Assembly (NCBI GenBank): GCA_050480245.1
Contig: JBCNEQ010000025.1
Strand: one strand, 5' to 3'
DNA: 64,000 bases
DNA from: Anoxybacillus sp050480245
Lineage (GTDB): Bacteria; Bacillota; Bacilli; Bacillales; Anoxybacillaceae
Below the pieces are notes generated by a model. That model made no database searches. It was given only the letters and a program-made list of their open reading frames with translations, and was not told where the DNA came from. Shown in pieces: positions 43,317-52,296 of the stretch (positions are counted from its first letter, which is position 1; each line of letters starts with the position of its first letter). The position numbers were made by a program, and so were the translations under genes.

Positions 43317-44084
43317 ATGCATCGCGGAAAAGGGATGAAATTTGTCGGCGACTCGCGCGTGCCTGCTACGCGCAAGCCGAACATTCCGAAGGACTATTCC
43401 GAATATCCGGGGAAAACAGAGGCGTTTTGGCCGAACTTTTTATTAAAAGAATGGATGGTCGGCTCCGTCTTTTTAATCGGTTTTTTATGCTTAACCGTTG
43501 CGCATCCGTCGCCGCTTGAGCGGATTGCGGATCCGACAGATACAAGCTATATTCCGCTTCCAGACTGGTACTTTTTATTCTTATACCAGCTATTGAAGTA
43601 CTCATACGCATCTGGTCCGTATACGGTTGTTGGAGCAATTATTATTCCTGGACTTGCATTCGGAGCGTTATTGCTTGCACCGTTTTTAGATCGCGGTCCG
43701 GAGCGTCGCCCATCGAAGCGTCCGGTTGCTGTCGGTATGATGTTGCTTGCGCTTGCTGCAATTATTTTCTTAACATGGGAATCTGTCGTCACGCACGACT
43801 GGGAAGCGGCGGCTGAACAAGGAAAAATTCGCGCAGAAGTAGAGATCGACAAAAATGCAGAAGGATATAAAATTTTAGAAGCAAACACATGTTTAACATG
43901 TCACGGTGAAAACTTGCAAGGTGGTCCAGCTGCACCATCGCTTGTTGGTACAGGGTTATCTCCTGAAGAAATTGCCGACATTGCGAAAAATGGTAAAGGT
44001 AGCATGCCTGCTGGCATTTTTAAAGGAACAGATGAAGAGTTGAAGAAACTTGCAGAGTTTGTCGCAGGTTTAAAAGCGGAATAA
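43317..44084 (+). CDS. qcrC: Menaquinol:cytochrome c reductase, cytochrome b/c fusion subunit
   Basis: 255 residues. N-terminal part equals subunit IV of b6f (PLPDWYFLFLYQLLKY and two to three membrane helices); C-terminal cytochrome c domain has the haem motif CLTCH at 182-186 and a distal methionine in KGSMPAGIF. The fusion of subunit IV to a cytochrome c is characteristic of Bacillus. Typical length. Confidence 0.97.
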   Translation: MHRGKGMKFVGDSRVPATRKPNIPKDYSEYPGKTEAFWPNFLLKEWMVGSVFLIGFLCLTVAHPSPLERIADPTDTSYIPLPDWYFLFLYQLLKYSYASGPYTVVGAIIIPGLAFGALLLAPFLDRGPERRPSKRPVAVGMMLLALAAIIFLTWESVVTHDWEAAAEQGKIRAEVEIDKNAEGYKILEANTCLTCHGENLQGGPAAPSLVGTGLSPEEIADIAKNGKGSMPAGIFKGTDEELKKLAEFVAGLKAE

Positions 44085-44090
44085 TTGATG

Positions 44091-44120
44091 AAAGCTGACT
44101 GATGTTCAGTCAGCTTTTTT
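44091..44120 (+). terminator. Intrinsic terminator after qcrC
   Basis: AAAGCTGACTGA pairs with TCAGTCAGCTTT, followed by T. Confidence 0.92.
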
Positions 44121-44142
44121 GTACATATGGGAGGTTTGATGT

Positions 44143-44712
44143 ATGCTGTACATACGTGATTGGTTGATGCATCGCTCGTTTCTTATGCTATTATTGGTCG
44201 TCAATGTCATTGGGACAATTTATGGTTACATATGGTATGCGCCGCAATTATCCGAAACGCCAACGATTTTTCTTCTATTTGTGCCTGACAGCCCAACAGC
44301 GAGTTTGTTTTTTGTTTTTGTTTTAATTGCGTGGCTTCGTCATACACATTGGCCGCTAATGGAAGCGTTGGCGGTTGTCACGCTTGTGAAATACGGCATT
44401 TGGGCTGTTGTCATGAACATGCTTGTATTTATTGTGACAGGAGAACTCGGTTGGGCGGGATGGATGCTCGTTGTATCGCACGGAGCGATGGCGGTGCAAG
44501 CAGTGCTATATGCCCCACAGTATCGCATGTCATTTGGTCATGTTGTGATTGCTGCAATTTGGACATTGCACAATGACGTAATTGATTACGTGTTTGGCAT
44601 GATGCCACAATATCGGATGTTGACGCAATATACGTCACAAATCGGCTATTTTACATTTTGGTTAAGCATCGCTTCGATTGCGGTAGCGTACATTTTTTCA
44701 CGCCGACGATAA
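44143..44712 (+). CDS. ypjA: YpjA-like membrane protein (DUF1405)
   Basis: 189 residues with about six membrane segments. No motif of known activity. Placement after qcrC matches B. subtilis ypjA. GGGAGG before ATG 44143. Role in respiration has not been shown to my knowledge. Confidence 0.87.
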   Translation: MLYIRDWLMHRSFLMLLLVVNVIGTIYGYIWYAPQLSETPTIFLLFVPDSPTASLFFVFVLIAWLRHTHWPLMEALAVVTLVKYGIWAVVMNMLVFIVTGELGWAGWMLVVSHGAMAVQAVLYAPQYRMSFGHVVIAAIWTLHNDVIDYVFGMMPQYRMLTQYTSQIGYFTFWLSIASIAVAYIFSRRR

Positions 44713-44778
44713 ATCGTGGTCTATGTCTCTTTTTGCGATCATATATTCAATAATAAGATCGTAAGGAGGGACAAGGAG

Positions 44779-45552
44779 ATGCGTATTCGACTCGTCATGA
44801 TGTTTATCATCATTTATTTATTTCCGTATACCGTATATGCAAACGGGCATGAATGGGACAAACTTGACCAAATTTCTGATGAAGCGCTTCAGTTAACGAA
44901 AAATGCTCGATTGCAAGAAGCGAAGCAGCTTTTAGAATACTTTGAACAACAATTAGCCTTATTTCGTGAAGATATTCATTCAATGGACGTTATATATGTA
45001 TTAACAGCTACGCATGAAGAAGCGTTGAAAGCGGTCACTGCATCGAGCGTGCCGATGGAGCAACGAGTTCATCAATTGACGCAATTTCGTCTCGCTGTGG
45101 ATGCGGTTCAAGCTAAACATCAACCGCTTTGGAAAGAAATGAAATATGCTGTTATGTCGGCGTTTGAAAAGATGAAACAAGCGATGGAAAGGGAAGATGA
45201 ACAATCGTTTCAACAAGCGTTTCACCAATTTTTGCAACAATATCAACTCATTGAACCGAGCGTAAAAATTAACGCTGATCATGAACAAGTTCAACGTGTA
45301 TCGGCCCATATTTCCCTTTTAGAAGCTCCCGCCTTTCGCCAACTACATGCAACAGAACGAATGAAAGAGTTACGTCAAATGGAAGAAGATTTACAAGCAC
45401 TGTTTGCGGATGGAAAAAAAGAGACGGCGCTTCCATCGCTTTGGTGGGTAATGTCGTCGATTGGCGGCATGATCATCATGACATTAACGTACGTAGGTTG
45501 GCGGAAATATCGTGGGGAAAAAGAAGGAAAAATGATGCGCGAGAAACAATAA
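44779..45552 (+). CDS. ypjB: Sporulation protein YpjB
   Basis: 257 residues. Signal peptide (MRIRLVMMFIIIYLFPYTVYA), a long helical external domain, and a C-terminal membrane helix (about 218-238, WWVMSSIGGMIIMTLTYVGW) with a basic tail. ATG 44779 follows AAGGAGGGACAAGGAG; in-frame codons upstream have no site. The family is found in spore formers; detailed role unclear. Confidence 0.88.
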   Translation: MRIRLVMMFIIIYLFPYTVYANGHEWDKLDQISDEALQLTKNARLQEAKQLLEYFEQQLALFREDIHSMDVIYVLTATHEEALKAVTASSVPMEQRVHQLTQFRLAVDAVQAKHQPLWKEMKYAVMSAFEKMKQAMEREDEQSFQQAFHQFLQQYQLIEPSVKINADHEQVQRVSAHISLLEAPAFRQLHATERMKELRQMEEDLQALFADGKKETALPSLWWVMSSIGGMIIMTLTYVGWRKYRGEKEGKMMREKQ

Positions 45553-45577
45553 AAGCGTCCGATGTCGGACGCTTTTA
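45551..45577. terminator. Hairpin between convergent ypjB and ypjC
   Basis: AAAAGCGTCCGA pairs with TCGGACGCTTTT around TG. Symmetric, so it can serve both genes. Confidence 0.85.
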
Positions 45578-46435
45578 CTCATGTATCGGCTGTTTATTTT
45601 CGTCTAATGTGAATCCTTCGCCGTGAACATCGTGCACGTCGCTAATCGCAACGAATGCATGCGGATCAACGGAAGTAATAATAGCCTTTAACCGCGATAA
45701 TTCGTTTTTCGCAACAACGCAATATAAAACATCGCGTTCTCGTTTTGTATAGGAACCGATTCCTTTTAAAATTGTAACGCCTCGTTCCATTTCTTTCATA
45801 ATTTTTTCTGAAATTAAATCGCTCTTTTCAGAAATAATGGTCGCTCCTTTTGCTGCATATGCACCTTCTTGCAAAAAGTCAATGACGCGCGCACCAACAA
45901 ACACCGCAACGAGCGTATACATGCCTTCGCGGTACGGTAAATACGTGAGCAACGAGAGAGCAATGACGCACGAGTCAAACATAAACATCGTTTTCCCCAT
46001 ACTAATGCCTTTATATTTATAGACAAGCCGCGCAATAATATCGACGCCGCCCGTTGTTCCTCCGTAGCGGAAAATAATACCGAGGCCTACGCCGATAAAA
46101 ACACCTGCAAATAATGCCGCCAACGTCAAGTCGTTATTGAGCGGAATATGAAATCCGTATCGTTGGAAAATCCAAAGAAACAAAGATAAACTAACCGTTC
46201 CGAGAATCGTATAAAAAAACGTCGTTCGCCCGAGCAGTTTCCATCCGATAAAAAAGAGCGGGACATTGAGTATTAAGTTTGAAATGGAAGGATCAATTCC
46301 GAACAAAAAGTATAAAAGAAGGGTAATACCTGTAAGGCCACCTTCCCCTAATTTATTTTCCATATTAAAATGAACAAGCCCGAACGCAAAAATAGCAGAA
46401 CCTAGCAAAATAAATGCGACATTTTTAAGCTTCAT
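45575..46435 (-). CDS. ypjC: YitT-family membrane protein YpjC
   Basis: 286 residues. Five membrane segments in the first 190 residues (YitT/DUF161), then a soluble C-terminal DUF2179 domain (KGIGSYTKRERDVLYCVV, ISDVHDVHGEGF). Start ATG 46435 follows AAGGGGTGAAAA. Function of the family is not settled. Confidence 0.9.
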   Translation of the reverse strand: MKLKNVAFILLGSAIFAFGLVHFNMENKLGEGGLTGITLLLYFLFGIDPSISNLILNVPLFFIGWKLLGRTTFFYTILGTVSLSLFLWIFQRYGFHIPLNNDLTLAALFAGVFIGVGLGIIFRYGGTTGGVDIIARLVYKYKGISMGKTMFMFDSCVIALSLLTYLPYREGMYTLVAVFVGARVIDFLQEGAYAAKGATIISEKSDLISEKIMKEMERGVTILKGIGSYTKRERDVLYCVVAKNELSRLKAIITSVDPHAFVAISDVHDVHGEGFTLDENKQPIHE

Positions 46436-46468
46436 CGTTTTCACCCCTTGAATATGACTGCGTTTTTT

Positions 46469-46498
46469 ATTATAGAGGAATGTGGCGGTACCCGTCAA
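46469..46498 (-). promoter_or_regulatory. Promoter of ypjC
   Basis: On the minus strand TTGACG (46498-46493), 18-base spacer, TATAAT (46474-46469). Confidence 0.7.
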
Positions 46499-46504
46499 AA
46501 ACAT

Positions 46505-46533
46505 TTGTCAAATGCTCCACTTTTAGCTAACAT
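46505..46533 (+). promoter_or_regulatory. Promoter of the ypjD-to-birA operon
   Basis: TTGTCA (46505-46510), 17-base spacer, TAACAT (46528-46533), back to back with the ypjC promoter. Confidence 0.6.
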
Positions 46534-46553
46534 GAATGTAAGAGGTGAACGTC

Positions 46554-46886
46554 ATGGAAAAAACGATGCGACAATTGCAACAAGAAGTCGATGCATACAT
46601 TGGACAATTCAAAGAAGGGTATTTCAGCCCGCTTGCGATGCTTGCTCGTTTAACAGAAGAATTAGGCGAGTTAGCGCGTGAAGTGAACCATTATTACGGA
46701 GAAAAACCAAAAAAGAAAAACGAACAAGAAAAAACAATTCAAGAGGAGCTAGGCGATTTATTGTTCGTCCTCATATGTATGGCGAATTCGTTACATATCG
46801 ATTTACAAGAGGCGCACGATGCAGTGATGAACAAATTTCAAATGCGAGATCGCGACCGTTGGACAAGAAAGGAAGAGGAACAATGA
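46554..46886 (+). CDS. ypjD: MazG-like nucleotide pyrophosphohydrolase YpjD
   Basis: 110 residues. Single MazG domain with the metal-binding pattern EELGEL at about 36-41 and EELGDLLF at about 65-72. Expected to hydrolyse non-canonical or damaged (d)NTPs. ATG 46554 after AGAGGTGA. Overlaps dapB by ATGA, so it belongs to the long operon that follows. Confidence 0.93.
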   Translation: MEKTMRQLQQEVDAYIGQFKEGYFSPLAMLARLTEELGELAREVNHYYGEKPKKKNEQEKTIQEELGDLLFVLICMANSLHIDLQEAHDAVMNKFQMRDRDRWTRKEEEQ

Positions 46887-47677
46887 TTCGAATTGTTATT
46901 GCAGGGCCACGTGGACGAATGGGACGAGAAGCTGTTTCTCTCGTTCATCATACAGAACATTTTCAACTTGTAGCGGTTGTAGACCGGATGAACGAAGGAA
47001 AAACGTTGGCGGAGCTTGACGGTTTTCCAGCGATCGACGCACCGATTTTCACCGATTTGGAACGTTGTTTACAAACGGTACAGGCCGATGTACTCATTGA
47101 TTTAACGACGCCAGAAGTCGGAAAACGCCATACGGAAATCGCTTTGCGTTACGGTGTCCGTCCGGTTGTTGGTACGACGGGATTTACAGAAGATGACTTG
47201 GCTCGTTTCACGCAGTTAGCGGAAGAGAAAAAAATTGGTGCTATTATCGCCCCAAACTTTGCTATCGGAGCCATTTTAATGATGAAATTTGCGCAAATGG
47301 CAGCAAAATATTTTCCGCATGTTGAAATTATTGAGCTTCATCACGATCAAAAACTTGATGCCCCGTCTGGTACAGCGTTAAAAACCGCTCAGCTTATTCA
47401 ACAAGTTCGTTCTTCATTCATACAAGGGCATCCAAATGAAGAAGAAACGATCGATGGCGCTCGCGGTGCGTTGTATGATGGCATGCGCATTCATAGCGTT
47501 CGCTTGCCGGGGCTTGTGGCGCATCAAGAAGTTATTTTTGGTGGCGATGGACAAACGTTGACGATTCGTCACGATTCATTTAACCGCGCATCATTTATGT
47601 CAGGCGTTCGCTTTTCTGTCGAAACGGTGATGAAGCTAGAAACGCTTGTGTACGGATTAGAGCATTTGATTGAATAG
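46883..47677 (+). CDS. dapB: 4-hydroxy-tetrahydrodipicolinate reductase
   Basis: 264 residues. Lysine/diaminopimelate pathway; its product also leads to spore dipicolinate. N-terminal nucleotide motif AGPRGRMGREA at about 7-17, and ELHHDQKLDAPSGTALKTA with the catalytic His and Lys. ATG 46883 overlaps the ypjD stop. Confidence 0.97.
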   Translation: MIRIVIAGPRGRMGREAVSLVHHTEHFQLVAVVDRMNEGKTLAELDGFPAIDAPIFTDLERCLQTVQADVLIDLTTPEVGKRHTEIALRYGVRPVVGTTGFTEDDLARFTQLAEEKKIGAIIAPNFAIGAILMMKFAQMAAKYFPHVEIIELHHDQKLDAPSGTALKTAQLIQQVRSSFIQGHPNEEETIDGARGALYDGMRIHSVRLPGLVAHQEVIFGGDGQTLTIRHDSFNRASFMSGVRFSVETVMKLETLVYGLEHLIE

Positions 47678-47689
47678 GGGGAAAGGCTC

Positions 47690-48097
47690 ATGAAAATTGC
47701 GTTAATTGCGCATGACAAGAAAAAAGAAGAGATGATTCAGTTTGTGACCGCCTATCAACATATTTTAGCTGAACATGAGCTATATGCGACTGGTACGACA
47801 GGATTGCGCATTCAAGAAGCGACTGGACTTTCCGTTCATCGTTTTCAATCCGGTCCACTCGGTGGCGATCAGCAAATTGGAGCGATGATTGCGAATAACG
47901 ACATGGATATGGTTATTTTTTTCCGCGATCCGTTAACAGCGCAACCGCACGAACCAGATGTCAGCGCCCTTATTCGTCTTTGCGACGTCCACTCTATTCC
48001 GTTGGCGACAAATATAGGAACAGCTGAAGTGCTTATACACGGTTTAGAGCGAGGCGATTTTGCGTGGCGAAATATTGTGAAGCGAGGGAAAGCATGA
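47690..48097 (+). CDS. mgsA: Methylglyoxal synthase
   Basis: 135 residues. Converts dihydroxyacetone phosphate to methylglyoxal. Motifs ALIAHDKKKEEM, GTTGLRIQ, SGPLGGDQQIG, and FFRDPLTAQPHEPD with the catalytic Asp. Its position beside bshB1 and bshA is conserved in Bacillus; bacillithiol helps detoxify methylglyoxal, so coexpression makes sense. Confidence 0.97.
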   Translation: MKIALIAHDKKKEEMIQFVTAYQHILAEHELYATGTTGLRIQEATGLSVHRFQSGPLGGDQQIGAMIANNDMDMVIFFRDPLTAQPHEPDVSALIRLCDVHSIPLATNIGTAEVLIHGLERGDFAWRNIVKRGKA

Positions 48098-48798
48098 TGC
48101 ATATATTAGCATTTGGGGCTCATCCAGATGATGTCGAAATTGGCATGGGCGGGACGATTGCGAAATACGCGCAACAAGGGTATGACATCGGCATATGCGA
48201 TTTGACGTTAGCAGAATTATCATCAAACGGAACGGTACATACTCGACAACAAGAAGCGAAGCGGGCAGCTGACATTCTCGGTGTTCGCACACGCATACAG
48301 CTCAAACTTCCTGACCGTGGACTAACTGTTCAAAAAGAGCATATTGATCCGATCGTGACAGTCATTCGGACATATCGACCGAAAGTTGTGTTTGCTCCGT
48401 ATTGGGAAGACCGCCATCCCGATCATGGGCAATGTGCAAAATTAGTAGAAGAAGCGGTGTTTTCAGCGGCTGTTTGCCGTTATGAAGATCGCCGGCAGCT
48501 GCCTCCTCATCGCGTACATGCCGTTTATTTTTATATGATCAACGGTTTTCATCGCCCTCATTTTGTCGTCGATATTAGTGATACAATCGACAAAAAGTTG
48601 GCGAGTTTACGCGCGTATGAAAGCCAGTTTGAACGAAAGAGCGACTCAGTTGACACACCGTTGACGAACGGCTATATTGAAACCGTTGAAAGCCGCGAAC
48701 GATTATTTGGCAAAGAAGTTGGCGTCTCGTTTGCGGAAGGATTTATGACAAAAAAACCACTTATACTTGTACATGATTTGTTAGGGGAAGAACGATGA
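48097..48798 (+). CDS. bshB1: N-acetylglucosaminyl-malate deacetylase BshB1
   Basis: 233 residues. Second step of bacillithiol synthesis. Zinc signature HPDDVE (H9, D12 region) and PDHGQC supplying the third ligand. ATG 48097 chosen for spacing from GAGGGA; ATG 48094 directly before it is possible and overlaps mgsA by ATGA. ATGA overlap with bshA. Confidence 0.96.
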   Translation: MHILAFGAHPDDVEIGMGGTIAKYAQQGYDIGICDLTLAELSSNGTVHTRQQEAKRAADILGVRTRIQLKLPDRGLTVQKEHIDPIVTVIRTYRPKVVFAPYWEDRHPDHGQCAKLVEEAVFSAAVCRYEDRRQLPPHRVHAVYFYMINGFHRPHFVVDISDTIDKKLASLRAYESQFERKSDSVDTPLTNGYIETVESRERLFGKEVGVSFAEGFMTKKPLILVHDLLGEER

Positions 48799-49925
48799 AA
48801 CTGAAAATAGGAATAGTTTGTTATCCGTCCGTCGGCGGTTCTGGAGTTGTCGCGACGGAATTAGGAAAAATGCTTGCTGAACGCGGACATGACATTCATT
48901 TTATTTCATCAAGCATTCCATTTCGACTCAATAAAGTGTATCCGAACATTTATTATCATGAAGTGACAGTCAATCCGTATTCGGTATTTCAATATCCGCC
49001 ATACGACTTAGCGTTGGCGAGTAAAATCGCAGAAGTGGCTAAGCGTGAACAGCTAGATATTATCCATGCGCATTATGCTGTTCCCCACGCCCTTTGTGCC
49101 TTTTTAGCGAAACAAATGGTCGGCAACCATTTAAAAATTGTGACGACGTTACATGGTACAGATATCACTGTTCTCGGATACGATCCGTCATTAAGCGACT
49201 TGATTAAATTCGGCATTGAACAATCCGATGTCGTGACAGCAGTATCGCACGCGTTGGCCGCTCAAACGTATGAGTTGCTTGATGTGCAAAAGTCGATTCA
49301 AACGGTGTATAACTTTGTTGACGAACGTGTATACAGCAGGCAGCGAAACGAAGAACTTCGCCGCCAATACGGCATCGCTCCCCATGAAAAAGTAGTCATT
49401 CACGTCTCGAACTTTCGTAAAGTGAAGCGGGTATGCGATGTCGTTCGTACGTTTTCGCTCGTTGTGAAACAAGTGCCTGCGAAGCTGCTTCTTGTCGGTG
49501 ACGGGCCAGAAATGACGGTCGTTTGCCGTCTCGTCAACGAATTGAAACTATTTGACCATGTTCGCTTTTTAGGAAAGCAAAAAAATTTAGCGGATTTATA
49601 TTCGATCAGCGATGTGAAATTATTACTATCAGAAAAAGAAAGTTTCGGTCTCGTTTTGCTTGAAGCGATGGCTTGTGGCGTTCCTTGCGTCGGGACCGCC
49701 ATCGGTGGTATTCCGGAAGTTATTGAAGATGGGAAAAACGGCTTTTTATGTGCGCTCGGTGATGTAAATGATGCAGCGCATCAAACGCTCCGCCTATTGA
49801 CAGATGAGAACCTTCGCAAAGCGATGGGACAAAAGGCTTATGAAACAGTGTATGAAAAATTTTATTCCGAACGAATCGTGGCACAATATGAACATATTTA
49901 TTTTCAACTTAAAGGGGATGAATGA
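48795..49925 (+). CDS. bshA: L-malate glycosyltransferase BshA
   Basis: 376 residues, GT4 family. First step of bacillithiol synthesis: UDP-GlcNAc plus L-malate. N-terminal GGSGVVATELG loop, HAHYAVPHA, and C-terminal ESFGLVLLEAMACG with the EX7E motif. Length as B. subtilis BshA. With bshB1 it gives GlcN-malate; the final ligase gene bshC is not in this window. Confidence 0.97.
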   Translation: MKLKIGIVCYPSVGGSGVVATELGKMLAERGHDIHFISSSIPFRLNKVYPNIYYHEVTVNPYSVFQYPPYDLALASKIAEVAKREQLDIIHAHYAVPHALCAFLAKQMVGNHLKIVTTLHGTDITVLGYDPSLSDLIKFGIEQSDVVTAVSHALAAQTYELLDVQKSIQTVYNFVDERVYSRQRNEELRRQYGIAPHEKVVIHVSNFRKVKRVCDVVRTFSLVVKQVPAKLLLVGDGPEMTVVCRLVNELKLFDHVRFLGKQKNLADLYSISDVKLLLSEKESFGLVLLEAMACGVPCVGTAIGGIPEVIEDGKNGFLCALGDVNDAAHQTLRLLTDENLRKAMGQKAYETVYEKFYSERIVAQYEHIYFQLKGDE

Positions 49926-51118
49926 TGAACGAACAGTTTCGACAGGCGCTTTCTGTCATTGAAACGTTAAAGCGTCACGGACATGAAGCATATTTTGTCG
50001 GTGGAGCAGTACGTGACTATTTGTTAAAGCGGCCGATCGGTGACATTGATATTGCGACATCGGCCCATCCACAAGAAGTGATGGCAATTTTTCCGAAAAC
50101 GGTTCCTGTTGGCATTGCGCACGGAACGGTAATGGTCATTGAGAGCGGCGTTTCATATGAGGTGACGACATTTCGAAAAGAAGGACGTTATGAAGATTAT
50201 CGAAGACCGAAAAATGTCACGTTCGTCCGCTCCCTTTATGAAGATTTGCAGCGGCGTGATTTTACAATGAATGCGATTGCGATGAATGAACATGGTGAAA
50301 TGATTGATCCGTTTGGAGGAATCGAGGCGTTAAAACAACGCATCATTGAAACGGTTGGCAATGCGGCAGAACGCTTTAACGAAGATGCTTTGCGGATGAT
50401 GCGAGCACTTCGGTTTGTTAGCCAACTCGGCTTTTCTTTATCAACGGGAACGAAACAAGCCATTGTACAATACGGACATTTACTGCAACATATTGCAGTT
50501 GAGCGCATTGCTGTTGAATTTGAAAAGTTATTGCTCGGTCCGTTTATGTCGAAAGCGATCGAACTTTTAATCGAAACAAATTTGTTCGCTTATTTGCCGG
50601 AACTCGCTACAAAAAAAGAGCAGCTTGCTCAGCTAGGCGCCTATGCGCTTGTTCCCGTTCATCGCATCGAAGCATGGGCACGATTGGCATACGTCGTTCA
50701 GCTCGATTACCAAGAACTGAAAAAATGGAAATTGCCAAACCATCTAATTCGTGATGTTACGATTTGTTTGCAGGCGTTGAAGCATATTCATTCGATTGAT
50801 GATTGGACAATAGATGCATTGTATGAGTATGGGCGATACATTCCGTACATTGAGCATATACGGGCAGCGCTTCACGGTGATGAACCGCATGTACAGCAGT
50901 TGTTGAAACGATGGGAGACATTGCCAATTCGCGATCGGAAAGAGCTAGCGATCAACGGTCACGATTTGCTTGCGTTATTTGAACGAAAAGCAGGTCCGTG
51001 GTTAGCTGAAATGATTCAAAAAATCGAGCGGGCGGTGCTTCATCGTGAAGTAGAAAATGAGAAAGAGAAGTTAAAGGAGTGGGCGGTGTGCAATCAGAGA
51101 CGAGAAAACAATTGCTAA
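49922..51118 (+). CDS. cca: CCA tRNA nucleotidyltransferase
   Basis: 398 residues, class II. Adds or repairs the 3' CCA of tRNA. Head domain GGAVRDYLL and DIDIATSA metal-binding aspartates, RRDFTMNAIA, then FNEDALRMMRALRF neck region. Overlaps bshA by ATGA and birA by 31 bases. ATG 49922 and 49925 are both possible. Confidence 0.97.
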   Translation: MMNEQFRQALSVIETLKRHGHEAYFVGGAVRDYLLKRPIGDIDIATSAHPQEVMAIFPKTVPVGIAHGTVMVIESGVSYEVTTFRKEGRYEDYRRPKNVTFVRSLYEDLQRRDFTMNAIAMNEHGEMIDPFGGIEALKQRIIETVGNAAERFNEDALRMMRALRFVSQLGFSLSTGTKQAIVQYGHLLQHIAVERIAVEFEKLLLGPFMSKAIELLIETNLFAYLPELATKKEQLAQLGAYALVPVHRIEAWARLAYVVQLDYQELKKWKLPNHLIRDVTICLQALKHIHSIDDWTIDALYEYGRYIPYIEHIRAALHGDEPHVQQLLKRWETLPIRDRKELAINGHDLLALFERKAGPWLAEMIQKIERAVLHREVENEKEKLKEWAVCNQRRENNC

Positions 51119-52068
51119 AACTATTTACAGAAGCAGGCGGAACATTTTTATCCGGACAAAAAATTAGCGAACAGCTCGGTTGCTCACGAACGGCCGTTTG
51201 GAAGCATATTGAAGATCTCAGGAAAGAAGGGTTTGAGGTAGAGGCTGTCCGGCGTCTCGGCTATCGTCTCAAACAAATGCCTGACAAACTTAATGCGAAC
51301 GAATTGCAGTTAGGATTAAAAACGAAGCGTTTTGGCTGGAATATATATGATCAAGAAAGCGTACCGTCAACACAACAAATTGCTCACCAACTCGCTCATG
51401 AAGGTGCCGAAGAAGGTACGATTGTGATTGCTGAAGAACAAACGGCAGGAAGAGGACGTTTAAACCGATCGTGGTATTCGCCGAAAGGAACAGGTATTTG
51501 GATGAGTGTCATTTTACGTCCGTCCACTCCGTTGCAACAAGTCCCCCAACTGACACTTTTAGTCGCTGTTGCGGTTGCACAAGCCATTCAAGAAGTAACG
51601 AATATCGTACCGGATATTAAATGGCCGAACGATATATTAATCAATGGGAAGAAAGTCGTTGGCATTTTAACGGAATTGCAGGCGGATCCAGATCAAGTGC
51701 ATGCCGTCATCGTTGGTATTGGAATGAACGTCAATCAAAAACAATTTCCAAGCGATATCGCTTCCATTGCCACATCGCTTGCTATTGAAGCAGGACGAAC
51801 GTTTCATCGGCCGAAAATCGTTCAAACGTTGTTGCAAAAATTAGAACAATTATACGAACAATATTTACAACACGGATTTTTACCGATTAAACTGTTATGG
51901 GAAGGATACGCAGTAACAATCGGCCAACATGTTGTAGCTCGTACGCTAAACGGCGCCATTCGTGGCGTTGCACTTGGCATTACAGATTCAGGAACGTTAA
52001 AAGTGCAAACAGAAGACGGTGCCATTCATTATGTTTACTCAGCAGATATTGAAATAAAAAAACAGTAG
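51088..52068 (+). CDS. birA: Biotin ligase / biotin repressor BirA
   Basis: 326 residues. N-terminal winged helix (SGQKISEQLGCSRTAVWKHI) represses biotin genes; catalytic domain GRGRLNRSW at about 120-128 and KWPNDILINGKK attaches biotin to carboxylases. GTG 51088 follows AAGGAG with 8-base spacing and gives the expected N-terminus; it overlaps cca. Confidence 0.96.
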   Translation: MQSETRKQLLKLFTEAGGTFLSGQKISEQLGCSRTAVWKHIEDLRKEGFEVEAVRRLGYRLKQMPDKLNANELQLGLKTKRFGWNIYDQESVPSTQQIAHQLAHEGAEEGTIVIAEEQTAGRGRLNRSWYSPKGTGIWMSVILRPSTPLQQVPQLTLLVAVAVAQAIQEVTNIVPDIKWPNDILINGKKVVGILTELQADPDQVHAVIVGIGMNVNQKQFPSDIASIATSLAIEAGRTFHRPKIVQTLLQKLEQLYEQYLQHGFLPIKLLWEGYAVTIGQHVVARTLNGAIRGVALGITDSGTLKVQTEDGAIHYVYSADIEIKKQ

Positions 52069-52099
52069 GAAAATTCCGAAAGATTTGTTAAAATGAAAG

Positions 52100-52224
52100 C
52101 GGTTGAAATTGGGCAGTATCTTTGGTAAGAACTGCACCATTCATCTCGTATATCATTTCTATTACAAGTTCTGCCTTGATCCGATGGACGGACGGGGACA
52201 GAGGGATGGGGCGAAACAAAAAGT
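52100..52224 (+). ncRNA. Structured panB leader, candidate Pan RNA motif
   Basis: A 228-base gap between birA and panB contains a foldable region. AGAACT (52128-52133) pairs with AGTTCT (52167-52172), and GGCAG (52112-52116) can pair with CTGCC (52171-52175), so a long helix with an asymmetric bulge is possible. TCCG/CGGA forms a second small hairpin near 52180. A terminator follows directly at 52225. Leaders of panB operons in Bacillota carry a reported conserved RNA called the Pan motif; that this is one is inference from position and fold, not from a covariance match. Confidence 0.45.
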
Positions 52225-52260
52225 CCTTCTTTCTCTTTTTGGCAGAAAGAAGGCTTTTTT
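52225..52260 (+). terminator. Intrinsic terminator between birA and panB
   Basis: CCTTCTTTC (52225-52233) pairs with GAAAGAAGG (52245-52253), followed by C and eight T. It may end the birA operon or act as the switch element of the panB leader. Confidence 0.88.
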
Positions 52261-52296
52261 TATCCATTTCCTCTGTATATGAGAGGAGGATGTATA

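Noticed and set aside
52081..52296. T-box riboswitch before panB
   Set aside because: No GGGTGG-NACCGCG-type T-box sequence and no specifier-loop pattern; panB is also not a usual T-box target.
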